Assembly: GCF_027943255.1 (NCBI RefSeq)
Contig: NC_072895.1
Span: 82,524,001-82,588,000, forward strand
DNA length: 64,000 nt
Origin: Anastrepha obliqua
Lineage: Eukaryota > Arthropoda > Insecta > Diptera > Tephritidae
Direction: 5' to 3'
Shown piece after piece: positions 54,482-64,000 of the stretch (positions are counted from its first letter, which is position 1; each line of letters begins with the position of its first letter). The position numbers and the translations under genes were made by a program. The notes under the pieces are model-generated. The model did no database searches, was not told the origin of the DNA, and saw only the letters and a list, made by a program, of their open reading frames with translations.

Positions 54482-56083
54482 ATGAATTCTAAAAAAAACC
54501 TAGCCTCGGACAACCAAGGCACCCACAAATTAAGACCAAATCCCTCAGGAAGGTCAGGTCTTTCAATAAGGAAGACCACTAATGTAAGCGGAGTGAAGCC
54601 TGTGGCCAAGCCAGGGCCTAACTCCCGCTCCGTCCCTTCAGGGACTGCCTCTACGGCAGCGAAACCTTTCACTGGCAACAATCCCAACCCTGTCCTAAGA
54701 CAAGTTGAGGATGACACTCCATCAACGTCTGGTGCCAGCAATAGACCCCCCCTCGCAACAAAATCGTCGGGAAGCAAGAGCTGCCCTGTCAAAAGACAAG
54801 CAGACCTTGCTGTCCCTGTCACTCCAGGTGACACGGGAACTCCGAAAGGAGAAACACCCCCATCAACGTCGGCAACATCGGACCACATGGCTAAGCCAAT
54901 GGCTTCCGATGTCTGCCCTTCTGGCACTATCACTGCCCCGGGTAGTACCCACCCCCGGAAGCAAATAAGTGCGTCAGAAAGGTACTATCGTACCAGGCGA
55001 TCGGCCTTCAGAATCCTGGAGAGACTGAAGGACACTAGAGAAGAGGATCTGACGGAGGAACAGTCAGACTCCAAGGCGTGGGCTGAAGCCTTCATTACCG
55101 AACACCGGGAGAAGGCCAAAATGGACTCCGCACAAGGCAAGCGGAAGAGATCGAGTGAAGGGACATCGGCTGAAGCCAAACGAACCAAGGTGTCCGCCAC
55201 TCAAATGACCAAAGTCACACCGAAGAGGTCTTTCGCGGAAGTAGCGAAAGGAAGCCATGTACGGGCAGTGATTGATCGCAGTTCCCATGATGGTGCGATC
55301 TCTCAAGCAAACTGGGACTTAATCAATAGGAGCCTCTGGAAGGTGTATAGGGACATCCTGAAAGAAAATCCAGGACCTCCACCCAGCTGCTCGGATGCGG
55401 GATGGTTTCAATCCCGCGTCAAATTAATAAGGTGCGCTGAACAACGTTCCGTGGACCTATACACCCTAGCGATTAATCGCATAGGGGAACCTTGGCCGGG
55501 GGCCCGCCTTGATGTGGTCCGCCGAGAAGACATTCCCAACCGGCCAAGATCTAGAGCCTGGATACCAGACTTCCACTCTGATCCAGAGGAAGTCCTGGAT
55601 CTAATAAAGCTAGGCAACCCCGAACTACCTACCAGCGACTGGAAGGTAGCAAAGATTGGCGAAGTGGACGGCAAGAGGAGACTGGCCGTGATAATCCTCA
55701 ATGAGGAATCTTTGGACCCACTTGCCACCAGGAAATGGAAGATTAATTACGGCTTCCAAACGCTGACTCTCCATGTTTACAGACAGGATGTAGCTAGCAA
55801 GAGCACCTCCGCAGAAAATATAACTTCATCTGCGGAAGCAAACGAGGTTGTCACAGACAACGATGAGGTGGCTTCCAACTCCGGTATGGTAGGCGAACTC
55901 TTCGAAAGGGTTACCTTAGAGGACATAGAGGGGGAATACTCCGATCTCTCTGCTATGGAGGATGAGGAGTCTCTCCCCCCTATATCCGATGAAGAGAACG
56001 CAGACCAAACCGTGGTTGGCTGCCCTTCAATAACCTATAATAGCGATGGTGAAGATTGTACAAATCAATCTTCACCACAGTAA
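54482..56083 (+). CDS. LOA LINE ORF1 protein (533 aa)
   Basis: ORF1 proteins of non-LTR retrotransposons bind the element RNA and form the particle that carries it to the target. The first 140 or so residues are low complexity, rich in S, T, P and K (start MNSKKNLASDNQGTHKLRPN). Residues about 155-265 are highly charged and basic. A globular domain follows: FAEVAKGSHVRAVIDRSS, VKLIRCAEQRSVDLYTLAIN, RAWIPDFHSDPEEVLDLIKL, LPTSDWKVAKIGEVDG and TRKWKINYGFQTLTLHVYR. The RAWIP...DPEEVLDL...NPELPTSDWKV wording is that of the DUF4780-type domain of LOA-like ORF1s. The C-terminus is acidic. I find no CCHC zinc knuckle. The ATG at 54482 is the first in frame. The end overlaps ORF2 by 38 bases. Confidence 0.9.
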   Translation: MNSKKNLASDNQGTHKLRPNPSGRSGLSIRKTTNVSGVKPVAKPGPNSRSVPSGTASTAAKPFTGNNPNPVLRQVEDDTPSTSGASNRPPLATKSSGSKSCPVKRQADLAVPVTPGDTGTPKGETPPSTSATSDHMAKPMASDVCPSGTITAPGSTHPRKQISASERYYRTRRSAFRILERLKDTREEDLTEEQSDSKAWAEAFITEHREKAKMDSAQGKRKRSSEGTSAEAKRTKVSATQMTKVTPKRSFAEVAKGSHVRAVIDRSSHDGAISQANWDLINRSLWKVYRDILKENPGPPPSCSDAGWFQSRVKLIRCAEQRSVDLYTLAINRIGEPWPGARLDVVRREDIPNRPRSRAWIPDFHSDPEEVLDLIKLGNPELPTSDWKVAKIGEVDGKRRLAVIILNEESLDPLATRKWKINYGFQTLTLHVYRQDVASKSTSAENITSSAEANEVVTDNDEVASNSGMVGELFERVTLEDIEGEYSDLSAMEDEESLPPISDEENADQTVVGCPSITYNSDGEDCTNQSSPQ

Positions 56084-59000
56084 GGCGGCCTCAGCCGCAC
56101 TCATCCTCCGTCTCGCAGAAAGAGAAGAGGACATCGTGCTCATCCAAGAACCATGGGTCGTAAAAGATCGGGTTTGCGGTTTGAGCAGCAGAGAGTATAA
56201 ATTGGTCTATGTCACTGACAAAGGTAAACCCAGGTCGTGCATACTAGCAAAGAAATGTATTAATATATATTTACTAATACAATTTAGCGATGCGGATAAC
56301 GTAATCACGGCAGTGGAGTCCTGCGGAAGGACGATATGGCTTGCCTCATCTTATATGGCACACGACGCGGAGCAACCACCTCCATCACAACTCATAAGAG
56401 ACGCAGTTCATGAAGCATCGAGATGTGGCACCCCATTCATACTGGGAGCAGATGCTAATGCACATCATCATGTCTGGGGCAGTTCAGACACAAACGCACG
56501 TGGTGAGTACATCTTTGAATTCATTATGTGTAACAATCTTTATATTAGTAACATAGGGGATACCCCTACTTTTGTAACAACTACGAGAAGTGAAGTTCTA
56601 GACATCACGTGTGTCAATGAACGAGGGTCCCAGATTTTAAAGGATTGGAGAGTGTCTACAGACAACTCCTTCTCAGATCATAGGTACTTAACGTACACCA
56701 TTTCATTGCCAACTAAGCAGTTCAAGCCGGTTATAAACCGCAGACGCACAAACTGGGGGATGTTTGAATCCACGTTATCCAGCAATCTCCCAGCAGCGAC
56801 ATACACAATTAACTCCGAGCCACAGCTCGACTCAGTGGTTGATGGGCTGACTTCAGCATTTCAGCAAGCTGCGAAAGCAGCATGTCCTCAGAGAACAAGA
56901 AGAGGAAAACCGAAACCTCCATGGTGGTCCACTGATATAGCAAACCTCAGAAGGGAATGCAGAACTATGTATAACGAAGCGAGGAGAACCAACTCGTGGG
57001 ACAGATACAAAGAATGCCAGCGTAGATTTAAGTATGCCATAAGGGCAGCAAAAACGGCGTCTTGGAGAGACTTCTGTCAAAAGATAGAAAGCGTTTCGGA
57101 GACCAGTAGACTCCGGAAAGTAGTATCAACAAGTCCCAGTAACCCTAGCTGCCTCATAAGAGAGAATGGCAACTGGACAACCAGCAGTGAAGAAACACTA
57201 GAATTACTAATGCAGACCCACTTTCCAGGTTGTCTCTGCAACGAAGACAGTAGAACCCACCCTATAGTTCACTACGAGAACCCCCCAACAGATTTCATAA
57301 CGGAGGACAACATAAAACTTGCCATTGGCAGCTTCAAACCTTACAAATCACCGGGACCTGATGGAATCATTCCCGCTGACTTGCAACACACAAAAGATAT
57401 GATTGCACCTACACTCGCCTTAATTTTTGAGGCAGCGATACGTCTTAACTATATCCCCAAGAAATGGGCAGAAGTAAAAGTGGTATTCATTCCCAAAGGA
57501 GGGAAAACCACACATACGAAACCGAAGGACTTCAGGCCAATCAGCCTATCATCCTTTTTGTTAAAATCTTTAGAGCGATTGCTAGATGTGCATATCAAAG
57601 GAAGGATTAGCGACAAACTATCACCTTCCCAGCATGCATACAGCAAGGGCAAATCAGTGGAAACAGCGCTCCATGAGCTAGTTTACACAGTCGAGAAATC
57701 ACTTCACTACAAAGAATTTACCCTCGCTGCCTTTCTAGACATCGAGGGTGCCTTCAATAACATATATCCGGAAGCAATTACCACCTCGCTAACGGAAATG
57801 GGAGTAAGCAATGCAATAGTCTCGTTTATAGAACGAATGCTAACTGGGCGAACGATAAACGCAAACTTGGGTGACACATTTGTTAAAAAATTTCCGATCA
57901 GGGGTACACCCCAAGGTGGGGTAATTTCTCCACTTCTGTGGAACCTAACTGTCAACAATCTTCTACAAGAACTGGAAAGAATTGGAGGGAAAATAATATC
58001 ATATGCCGATGATATTGTAATAGCAATCTCGGGGAAACACCTTCCAACATTATGTGACCTTCAACAAAGATCTCTCAACAGACTATCACTTTGGTGTAAA
58101 AGTCGAGGACTAGAGGTAAATCCGGAAAAAACGGATCTGATACTTTTTAGTAGGAAACACAAAACTCCTACTCTTCAACAAATATTCCTAGGAGAGAAAC
58201 CACTTAGAGTAATAGAAAGGGCAAAGTATCTAGGACTTATACTAGATAGGAAGCTAAATTGGGGGCTCACAGTCGCAGACAGAGCACGAAAAGCTATGAC
58301 CGGAATGTACTCCTGCGGAAGGCTCATTGGGAAGAAATGGGGATTGGAACCCAGAATGATACATTGGCTCTACACAGCAGTGGTTAGGTCAATTCTCTAC
58401 TACGGTATAGTAATATGGTGGGATGCCCTTCAGAAGGGTGTGAACATCAAGAAACTTGACAAGGTGCAAAGACTAGCATCTGTTCTGATAACCGGTGCCA
58501 TGTCAACCACACCATCGAAAGCTTTATATGCGACACTAAACCTCCTTCCGGTAGATCTGCAGGCAATATATAACGCACGCAGTGCGGCAATAAGGTTGAA
58601 CACTCTAAACAAGTGGTCAAACACGGATTATGGCCACGGTAAAATCCTGGCTGGCACTCTGGGGCTCCCCGAACTGGTGGACTATGCACTCCCGCCTATA
58701 CTTGCCATTACATCGTTTACGACCCTCCTACCCTCAAGGGAAGAGTGGGAACGGGACGACGTGAGACAGGGCGAGTCCATCCATGTTTACACAGATGGCT
58801 CAAAGCTCGAGGGCAGGGTAGGCGGAGGTGTATATTCTGAACATCTGGGGATCTCCTTCAGTTTTCGGCTCCCCGACTACTGTAGTGTCTTTCAGGCTGA
58901 ACTGATGGCAATAATAAAAGCCGCGACACTGATACAGTGTGATGCGATATCCGGAAATGATATCTACATTTTCACTGATAGCCAAGCGGCGATAAAATCC

Positions 59001-59618
59001 CTCACAAAACAGTCGACAACCTCCAAGGTAGCCATGAAATGCCGCACATCTCTTAACGAGATGGCTGAGTCATTTCACTTAAAGGTAACATGGGTTCCTG
59101 GCCATCGCGACATTGAGGGTAACTGTAGAGCCGATGAACTAGCAAGACTCGGCACTAAACTGTCTGACGAGCACATAGATAATGACATAGGGATACCCTT
59201 ACAAACATGTAAGCTACACATCCTTGAAGAAATTGTAAAGAAAGCAAACGAAAGATGGCGAAATGAAGCAACCTGCAAAATCGCCCGTCAACTTTGGCCG
59301 ACTCTAAATGCTAAACGCACAGAATCTCTGCTAAGCCAAAATAAACACAGTCTTAGCACATTGATCTCAGTCATAACGGGGCACTGCCTAATAGGTAGAC
59401 ACGCCCAAAGGATGGGTGTGCAAACACATGACTTCTGTAGAAGTTGTCAAGATGAGGACGAGGAAGAGACAATCTCGCACCTACTATGCCACTGCCCTGC
59501 TCTATCCAGGCGGAGGTTTACTATTCTGGGTAGACAATTTTTTAATGAGCTAGAAGACCTCAGCACTATAGAAATCAAAGATATTTTAAAATTTTTGAAA
59601 AACACACACTGGTTTTAG
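56046..59618 (+). CDS. LOA LINE ORF2: endonuclease, reverse transcriptase, RNase H (1190 aa)
   Basis: ORF2 nicks the target DNA and copies the element RNA at the nick. The apurinic-type endonuclease occupies about residues 1-225: N8 in QINLHHSKA, E35 in IQEPW, D136 and N138 in GADANAHHH, and D211-H212 in SDHRY. Reverse transcriptase spans about 430-800: D565 in FLDIEGAFNN, RGTPQGGVISPLLW, and Y653-A-D-D656 as the catalytic YADD. RNase H spans about 910-1040 with D917 (YTDGSK), E952 (FQAEL), D978 (FTDSQAA) and D1030 (RADELAR), a complete DEDD set. A C-terminal cysteine-histidine motif follows: C1131, C1134, H1145, C1150. RNase H with these ORF1 features places it in the LOA clade. The start at 56046 lies inside the end of ORF1, in another frame, so translation may be by reinitiation. 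All catalytic residues I looked for are present. Confidence 0.93.
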   Translation: MVKIVQINLHHSKAASAALILRLAEREEDIVLIQEPWVVKDRVCGLSSREYKLVYVTDKGKPRSCILAKKCINIYLLIQFSDADNVITAVESCGRTIWLASSYMAHDAEQPPPSQLIRDAVHEASRCGTPFILGADANAHHHVWGSSDTNARGEYIFEFIMCNNLYISNIGDTPTFVTTTRSEVLDITCVNERGSQILKDWRVSTDNSFSDHRYLTYTISLPTKQFKPVINRRRTNWGMFESTLSSNLPAATYTINSEPQLDSVVDGLTSAFQQAAKAACPQRTRRGKPKPPWWSTDIANLRRECRTMYNEARRTNSWDRYKECQRRFKYAIRAAKTASWRDFCQKIESVSETSRLRKVVSTSPSNPSCLIRENGNWTTSSEETLELLMQTHFPGCLCNEDSRTHPIVHYENPPTDFITEDNIKLAIGSFKPYKSPGPDGIIPADLQHTKDMIAPTLALIFEAAIRLNYIPKKWAEVKVVFIPKGGKTTHTKPKDFRPISLSSFLLKSLERLLDVHIKGRISDKLSPSQHAYSKGKSVETALHELVYTVEKSLHYKEFTLAAFLDIEGAFNNIYPEAITTSLTEMGVSNAIVSFIERMLTGRTINANLGDTFVKKFPIRGTPQGGVISPLLWNLTVNNLLQELERIGGKIISYADDIVIAISGKHLPTLCDLQQRSLNRLSLWCKSRGLEVNPEKTDLILFSRKHKTPTLQQIFLGEKPLRVIERAKYLGLILDRKLNWGLTVADRARKAMTGMYSCGRLIGKKWGLEPRMIHWLYTAVVRSILYYGIVIWWDALQKGVNIKKLDKVQRLASVLITGAMSTTPSKALYATLNLLPVDLQAIYNARSAAIRLNTLNKWSNTDYGHGKILAGTLGLPELVDYALPPILAITSFTTLLPSREEWERDDVRQGESIHVYTDGSKLEGRVGGGVYSEHLGISFSFRLPDYCSVFQAELMAIIKAATLIQCDAISGNDIYIFTDSQAAIKSLTKQSTTSKVAMKCRTSLNEMAESFHLKVTWVPGHRDIEGNCRADELARLGTKLSDEHIDNDIGIPLQTCKLHILEEIVKKANERWRNEATCKIARQLWPTLNAKRTESLLSQNKHSLSTLISVITGHCLIGRHAQRMGVQTHDFCRSCQDEDEEETISHLLCHCPALSRRRFTILGRQFFNELEDLSTIEIKDILKFLKNTHWF

Positions 59619-59710
59619 GAGAGATAGGGACAAGCTCCCCACGCGGCATCACAATGGGCTATGAGCCTGAGTGTGTCCCACAGGACAACCGCTTCAACCT
59701 AACCTAACCT

Positions 59711-59723
59711 AACCTAAGAAGAA
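59711..59723 (+). repeat. Target-site duplication, 3' copy
   Basis: AAGAAGAAGAATC directly after the LINE tail, identical to 54009-54021. Confidence 0.85.
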
Positions 59724-59804
59724 GAATCACATTAACTACATAGTTTTAAGAGCATAGTACATTTATATATTTTGTCGCAATAGCTCCTATTTTTCTGGCC
59801 CTTA

Positions 59805-59893
59805 TACACCTACAGCTGTACTAATTCTTTTTTAATAATTTGTGAGTATTATAAATCTCCCGATACGATAATTTTGCGCCACCTTTTACTTAT
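59805..59893 (-). repeat. MITE end fragment
   Basis: It has the CTACAGCTGTACTAATTC block and the terminus ATACGATAATTTTGCGCCACCTT, as in the other GGTGGCGC-end MITEs. The left part is not clear. Confidence 0.55.
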
Positions 59894-59899
59894 ATATGC

Positions 59900-62800
59900 G
59901 TACTTCATGCGTACAGCTCTCAATGCTTGCTTTTGCATTTAAAATCACTTAAGGGGCGAGCCTGGTTTATGAGGTCTAAAAATTGCATCTCTTTGCGATT
60001 TTTTTTTAAAGGAAAAAATTAATTTAGCACTGAAAAGTTGTTTCTATCTTTTAATGAACATTTAAGAAGTATAAAAACTTTTTGTACTGGTCAAAATAAG
60101 TTGAAAAAAATGTTTAACATAGAAATTAGTAGAGCGCTGCAACGTTGGAGTTTCCAACTGGTGTACAAGATACAGCTCGTAATTATTATCTAATGGAGAA
60201 AATTCAAATGGATTTCTAATTATCATGATTTTTTATTCTAGATTAACTAAGAAAACTGAGAGAAGTTCCAAAATTTCAACTTTTTGGAGGTTTTAAAGAA
60301 AAAATGCCTTTCTATAAAAAAAATTCACTTCAACTTGGTATAAAAATCTTGAAAAAAATTTTTTTTACCTATTTTGTTAATTCAAATAGAAGAGAATTTA
60401 TTACTGAAGGGAACAAGCTATGATTCATTTCAAAAGGTTCATTAGTTTTTTTTCATTCATGTACGCCAATTCAAAGAAATCATAAAAATGAAAAGTCGGG
60501 AAGAGAAGATAAAGTTTGTACTATAGCTGTCCGGTCACAGCGTAACTACCTAACGCTCGCCTACCTTTGGCTTTGTATCTACGGAAATATTGAGAATTAG
60601 GCTCTGTAACTTTGTGTGAATATTCTGAAATATATTAGGAATCACTTAAAAGGAAAAAAAAATTGTTTTTTGTTGTTTTGTTGTTTCTGCATCGTTAAAA
60701 AATTTACAAATTATCTGCTAAGGTTACAAAATTGCCAATCATATATTTCAGTTCAGTAAGATATGATTTAAAAAATAATAAATTCATATTTCGAATTAAA
60801 AATTTCGATAATTTAAAAATACAAAAACCTCTTCTAAAACTTATTAGTCATATTATCGGCTATACGAAAGTGATAGTTCGATGCTTAGGTCACACTGTAG
60901 TTTCACATATCACACGATACACGAAAGTTTTTCAAGAATTTCCAGTTGAACAAATAACGCACGCAATTATTATACTTGAGTCGCTTTCCATTTACGGGGA
61001 GATTCATCCGCGGATTTGTTGAGTTTTTCGCACTCGATCCTCTTTTGCACTAATGCACTGACGTCTATGATCTTGGAATACTCTCTCATACAAGGCGAGA
61101 GCTAATGCAAGGTATTCTGCGGAAAGTCAGCCCAAGGCATTTTAAGGAAAGTGTTTGGTTATACGTTTTGGTCGAATTCCGACCAAGGTTTACTACAGTC
61201 CACAAAACAACGCCTTTAAGGGTGTTTATCCTATAAAAAGTTGCATTGATATTTTGGTTTGAATTTATTTTTTCTAGCAAGTCTAATACACCAGAATATG
61301 CCTCCAAATCTTTTTTACCGATTTGTTTGAATTTCTTGGCGTAAGAAGATGTGCGGCGCACATCATGTGGGGTAGTTCCAATTTATTCTGGGATCTTTTC
61401 TTTGCTCTAGAAGTTTCTGTTATAATAAGCGATGACAAGCACACCAAATTTTTTGACGCTGCTAAATTAACTGCATCACGAAGCTCAGCTGGACTTTAAT
61501 ATAATATTTGGATGTGGAGTTGTTGTCATCCAGTAATTTGTCATTCATAATTGTCGTCACTACATTCATATTCATCTTCATAAAAAAATTGTATACACCA
61601 TTTGCTAAAACTGAGTTTCTGTAGGTAATTTCAAAATCTTTAAAAAAGAAGTTTCTAAAAAAATATGTTGAGGTGTACTGAAGTAAAAATTTCACATACG
61701 TAAGCCTCCAAGTAGCGGTCATGAACAACAGCCTATTCAAAATACTTTAATAATTGCCATGCTTGCAAGTATAGTCTGTCTAAGAGCAGCGTGACCAGCA
61801 AAATTCAAACTTAGAGTTTCGTTGTAAAAAAAATTAAATTCTGCCAAATAAGCGTATCCTTCTCACAATACGCGTTGTGCAATTTGTTTGCAGTTTTAAT
61901 GTATCAAAAGACACGATTCGAGGACATTTATTTGTAGAAGTCCTCAAATTCCGGAGCGCATTGAAAAAACCGCTGCTAGAAAGAAATTGGGCAAACGTAA
62001 TATTCACGGTTGAATCTTTTGTTTGGGCGAGTAGTTGCACAAGTCATTGCTGATTCATTGCTGATAATCGAAGACTTCGACGAACTGTTAAGTCCAGTCC
62101 AGGCTCATGTATGGGGCTGCTTCTCCGAAAGAAGATTTGGACGTTTATATGAGTCCAGATGACCTTAGTAGATGACCAAATTTCTGATTGAAAGCCAAAA
62201 ACATTTTTTTGCTCTTATTTTAAAAGCAAAATCATAGTATTTAGGATATGATAAAATTTTTTAATAATTCTTGTCATTTTGAACATAAAAGCTATTTTAT
62301 GTTAAAAAGCTCACGGTAGAAGAGCTATTTTGTCTAGCTCGTTCGTTTAATGCATTGTGGGTGGGTCAAATGATTGCATTGTTCTCTTAGCAAATGTGAG
62401 TTCTATGTATGGTACCTCCACTTCATTTGAGATAAGAAAATTCATTAATGTAGTTCGTTCAAATATTCCAATTTTCTCTTAACATTCCAGCGCTAAAGCG
62501 TTGTCTGAAGTAAATCACTGTAAATTGTACGATATTTCGTTTACAAGAGGGCTGGTAACCTAATGTCTCAATATTTATTTTACGCCAGTTTTGTTTAGTT
62601 ATATTCACTTTTCTTCTCATTAGTCCGCAAGAATTTTGGCATTCATTGACTTAGCAAAAAAAAACAAATAGATAAGTGTGATGTGTTACTCGGTAGTATC
62701 CTTTCTTTCAACTACATTCTTATATGTATGATCCGCGATAAAAACGTTGAGTAAACTGCCAAATTGATTGACTTATTATAGTGGGTGGTAGGCCATAGTA

Positions 62801-63440
62801 TAAATATTATAGAAGTTGTGAAGTAGGGCAAATAGAATTTTGGCTCATATTAGTGGATACCCTCTTACCTTTTTATTGAGTGTAATTATAAATAAGCATC
62901 TGTAGAGTACAGTTTCCGATATTAATAGATTGGATTTACTAACTTATTATGGGGTATGCTAGCAGATCTTCTTCCTCTCTTTCCTCCCTACAAAAGTCAC
63001 TTAAAGCTTATTCATTCGCTTGTGTTTGCTGATGTAAAGAAAAGTTTGCTATCCTTTGTTTGGTTAAATAACTGAAAGAAAAGTTTAAGAAGTTCTTCCC
63101 AAGAAATGAGATTAATTTCCTTCTTTATACCTTAGAAGAATAGCGATTGGTCAGATCGTTAACTCTCATATGATTTGCGTTGCACTATGGGTAGAATTCT
63201 AGACACGGCTTTTTATTAACTTATAAAGCATTTTAAGCAAATATTTCTTTAATGCCTTTCCATGATAAGTGATGCAAGTATTTTGGACATTATCGCTAAT
63301 TCTTCGAAAAATTGATTTATTTGTAGGTTTGAGTTTAATAAGAAGTAAAGTGAAACAATTTTGGGGAAAAAATTAAAATTTGGAAATTTATTCAACGTTG
63401 AAAATTTTTGTATCGAGTTTTTAAAGTGAAGTATCATCGG
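59900..63440. other. 3.5 kb without recognised gene or repeat
   Basis: AT-rich DNA. Small frames at 60732-61022 (plus) and 61086-61361, 61462-61740 and 61834-62040 (minus) are the longest. None shows a domain, splice signals in phase or a repeat terminus that I recognise. An old unidentified transposon on the minus strand at 61.1-62.0 kb is possible but unsupported. Confidence 0.35.
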
Positions 63441-63445
63441 TTTCC

Positions 63446-64000
63446 ATGCTCTTGAGCAGATTTGTGATCGCAACCCTAGGGGCCTCAGAGATCAAGAAAA
63501 AAGTTAGCAGAGGAACACCTCAAGGCGGTGTGCTGTCCCCTCTCCTATGGGTGCTGGCACTAAACTCCTTGCTAAAGAGCCTAGAGGAGAGAGGACAACA
63601 CGTCGTAGCATATGCGGAAGATGTTGCAATGGTAGTAAGAGGGAAATTCCCCAATACACTTAGAGAAGTCATGCAAGATTTACTAAACATGGTTGAAAAC
63701 TGGTCAAAAGCAAATGGGCTAAGCGTCAACCCCAATAAAACTGAACTCATCCTATTTACCAGGAAACATAAAATTCCAAATATAGCTCCTCCCGCTACTA
63801 AGGTCTAATACTAGACCGAAAGCTAACTTGGAAGGCAAATGTCGAAGATAGAGTAAAAAGGGCGACAATAGCACTATACTCTTGTAAACAGCTGATAGGA
63901 CTAAGTTGGGGTCTCTCCCCATCTATCGTATACTGGCTTTACACGGCAATTGTCAGACCAATCCTAACATATGGCATATTAGTATGGTGGCCAGCTTTAG
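63446..64000 (+). pseudogene. LOA-like LINE ORF2, RT part, running off the window
   Basis: The frame 63446-63808 has VSRGTPQGGVLSPLLWVLAL, VVAYAEDVAMVV (the YADD motif with its first D changed to E) and VNPNKTELILFTRKHKIPN. A small deletion near 63800 shifts the frame. The thumb continues with LILDRKLTWKANVEDRVKR, LSWGLSPSIVYWLYTAIVRP and LTYGILVWWPAL to the last base. Upstream RT motifs and the endonuclease are absent, so it is 5'-truncated. It is close to the families at 48598 and 54022. Confidence 0.8.

Larger units (their letters stand above)
54022..59710 (+). mobile_element. Full-length LOA-clade LINE with two intact ORFs
   Basis: 5.69 kb between perfect 13-bp target duplications (54009-54021 and 59711-59723). 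It has a 5' untranslated region of 460 bp, ORF1, an overlapping ORF2 with endonuclease, reverse transcriptase and RNase H, and a short 3' untranslated region ending in CTTCAACCTAACCTAACCTAACCT. No stop or frameshift interrupts either ORF. GC content is higher than in the surrounding DNA. Intact frames and identical duplications indicate a recent insertion that may still be active. Confidence 0.92.

Noticed and set aside
1..64000. Retroviral or LTR retrotransposon sequences (gag, protease, integrase, env)
   Set aside because: All reverse-transcriptase pieces have non-LTR motifs, and no LTR pair, protease or integrase motif was found.

Overview
The base composition (AT-rich, long gene-poor stretches, microsatellites), the spliced immunoglobulin exons and the transposon families point to a dipteran nuclear genome. 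A tephritid fruit fly is most likely, because of the rosa-type DD41D mariners and the tRNA-derived SINE found many times here. The species call is inference. There is no prokaryotic or viral gene, no rRNA and no CRISPR.

Host sequence. The only host coding sequence I can support is two exons on the minus strand, 39135-39286 and 33633-33777. Together they encode one immunoglobulin domain of a Sidestep-like cell-surface protein. Splice sites and phases agree across a 5.36 kb intron. No other exon of the gene is visible, so much or all of the window may be intron.

Mobile DNA, left to right. 0.5-9 kb: SINEs, an internally deleted DD34D mariner (1515-2524), a DD34D mariner inside a SINE (5506-6782), and a three-layer nest of MITE, SINE and DD41D mariner (7285-8776). 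9-21.5 kb: LINE remnants (RNase H type, R1, RTE-like), an intact 361-residue DD41D transposase (16861-17946) in an element with inverted repeats, and MITEs with related ends. 21.6-23.2 and 41.0-42.5 kb: two copies of one Helentron-derived element (end of a PIF1-like helicase plus endonuclease). 25-26.5 kb: a jockey-clade LINE remnant. 29-32.7 kb: a SINE and two decayed DD34D mariners. 35.5-38.4 kb: two more DD34D mariners in the Sidestep intron. 43-47 kb: a 5'-truncated LINE inside a MITE, and an RTE-like LINE inside another LINE. 48.6-50.9 kb: a truncated LOA-like LINE with a 25-base G run. 54.0-59.7 kb: a full-length LOA-clade LINE with intact ORF1 and ORF2 and a 13-bp target-site duplication. 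63.4 kb to the end: another LOA-like fragment that runs off the window.

Working units. Only two elements keep their full coding capacity by eye: the DD41D mariner at 16739-18057 and the LOA LINE at 54022-59710. The MITEs could be mobilised by a transposase like the first. The others are decayed or truncated, and their nesting gives relative ages.
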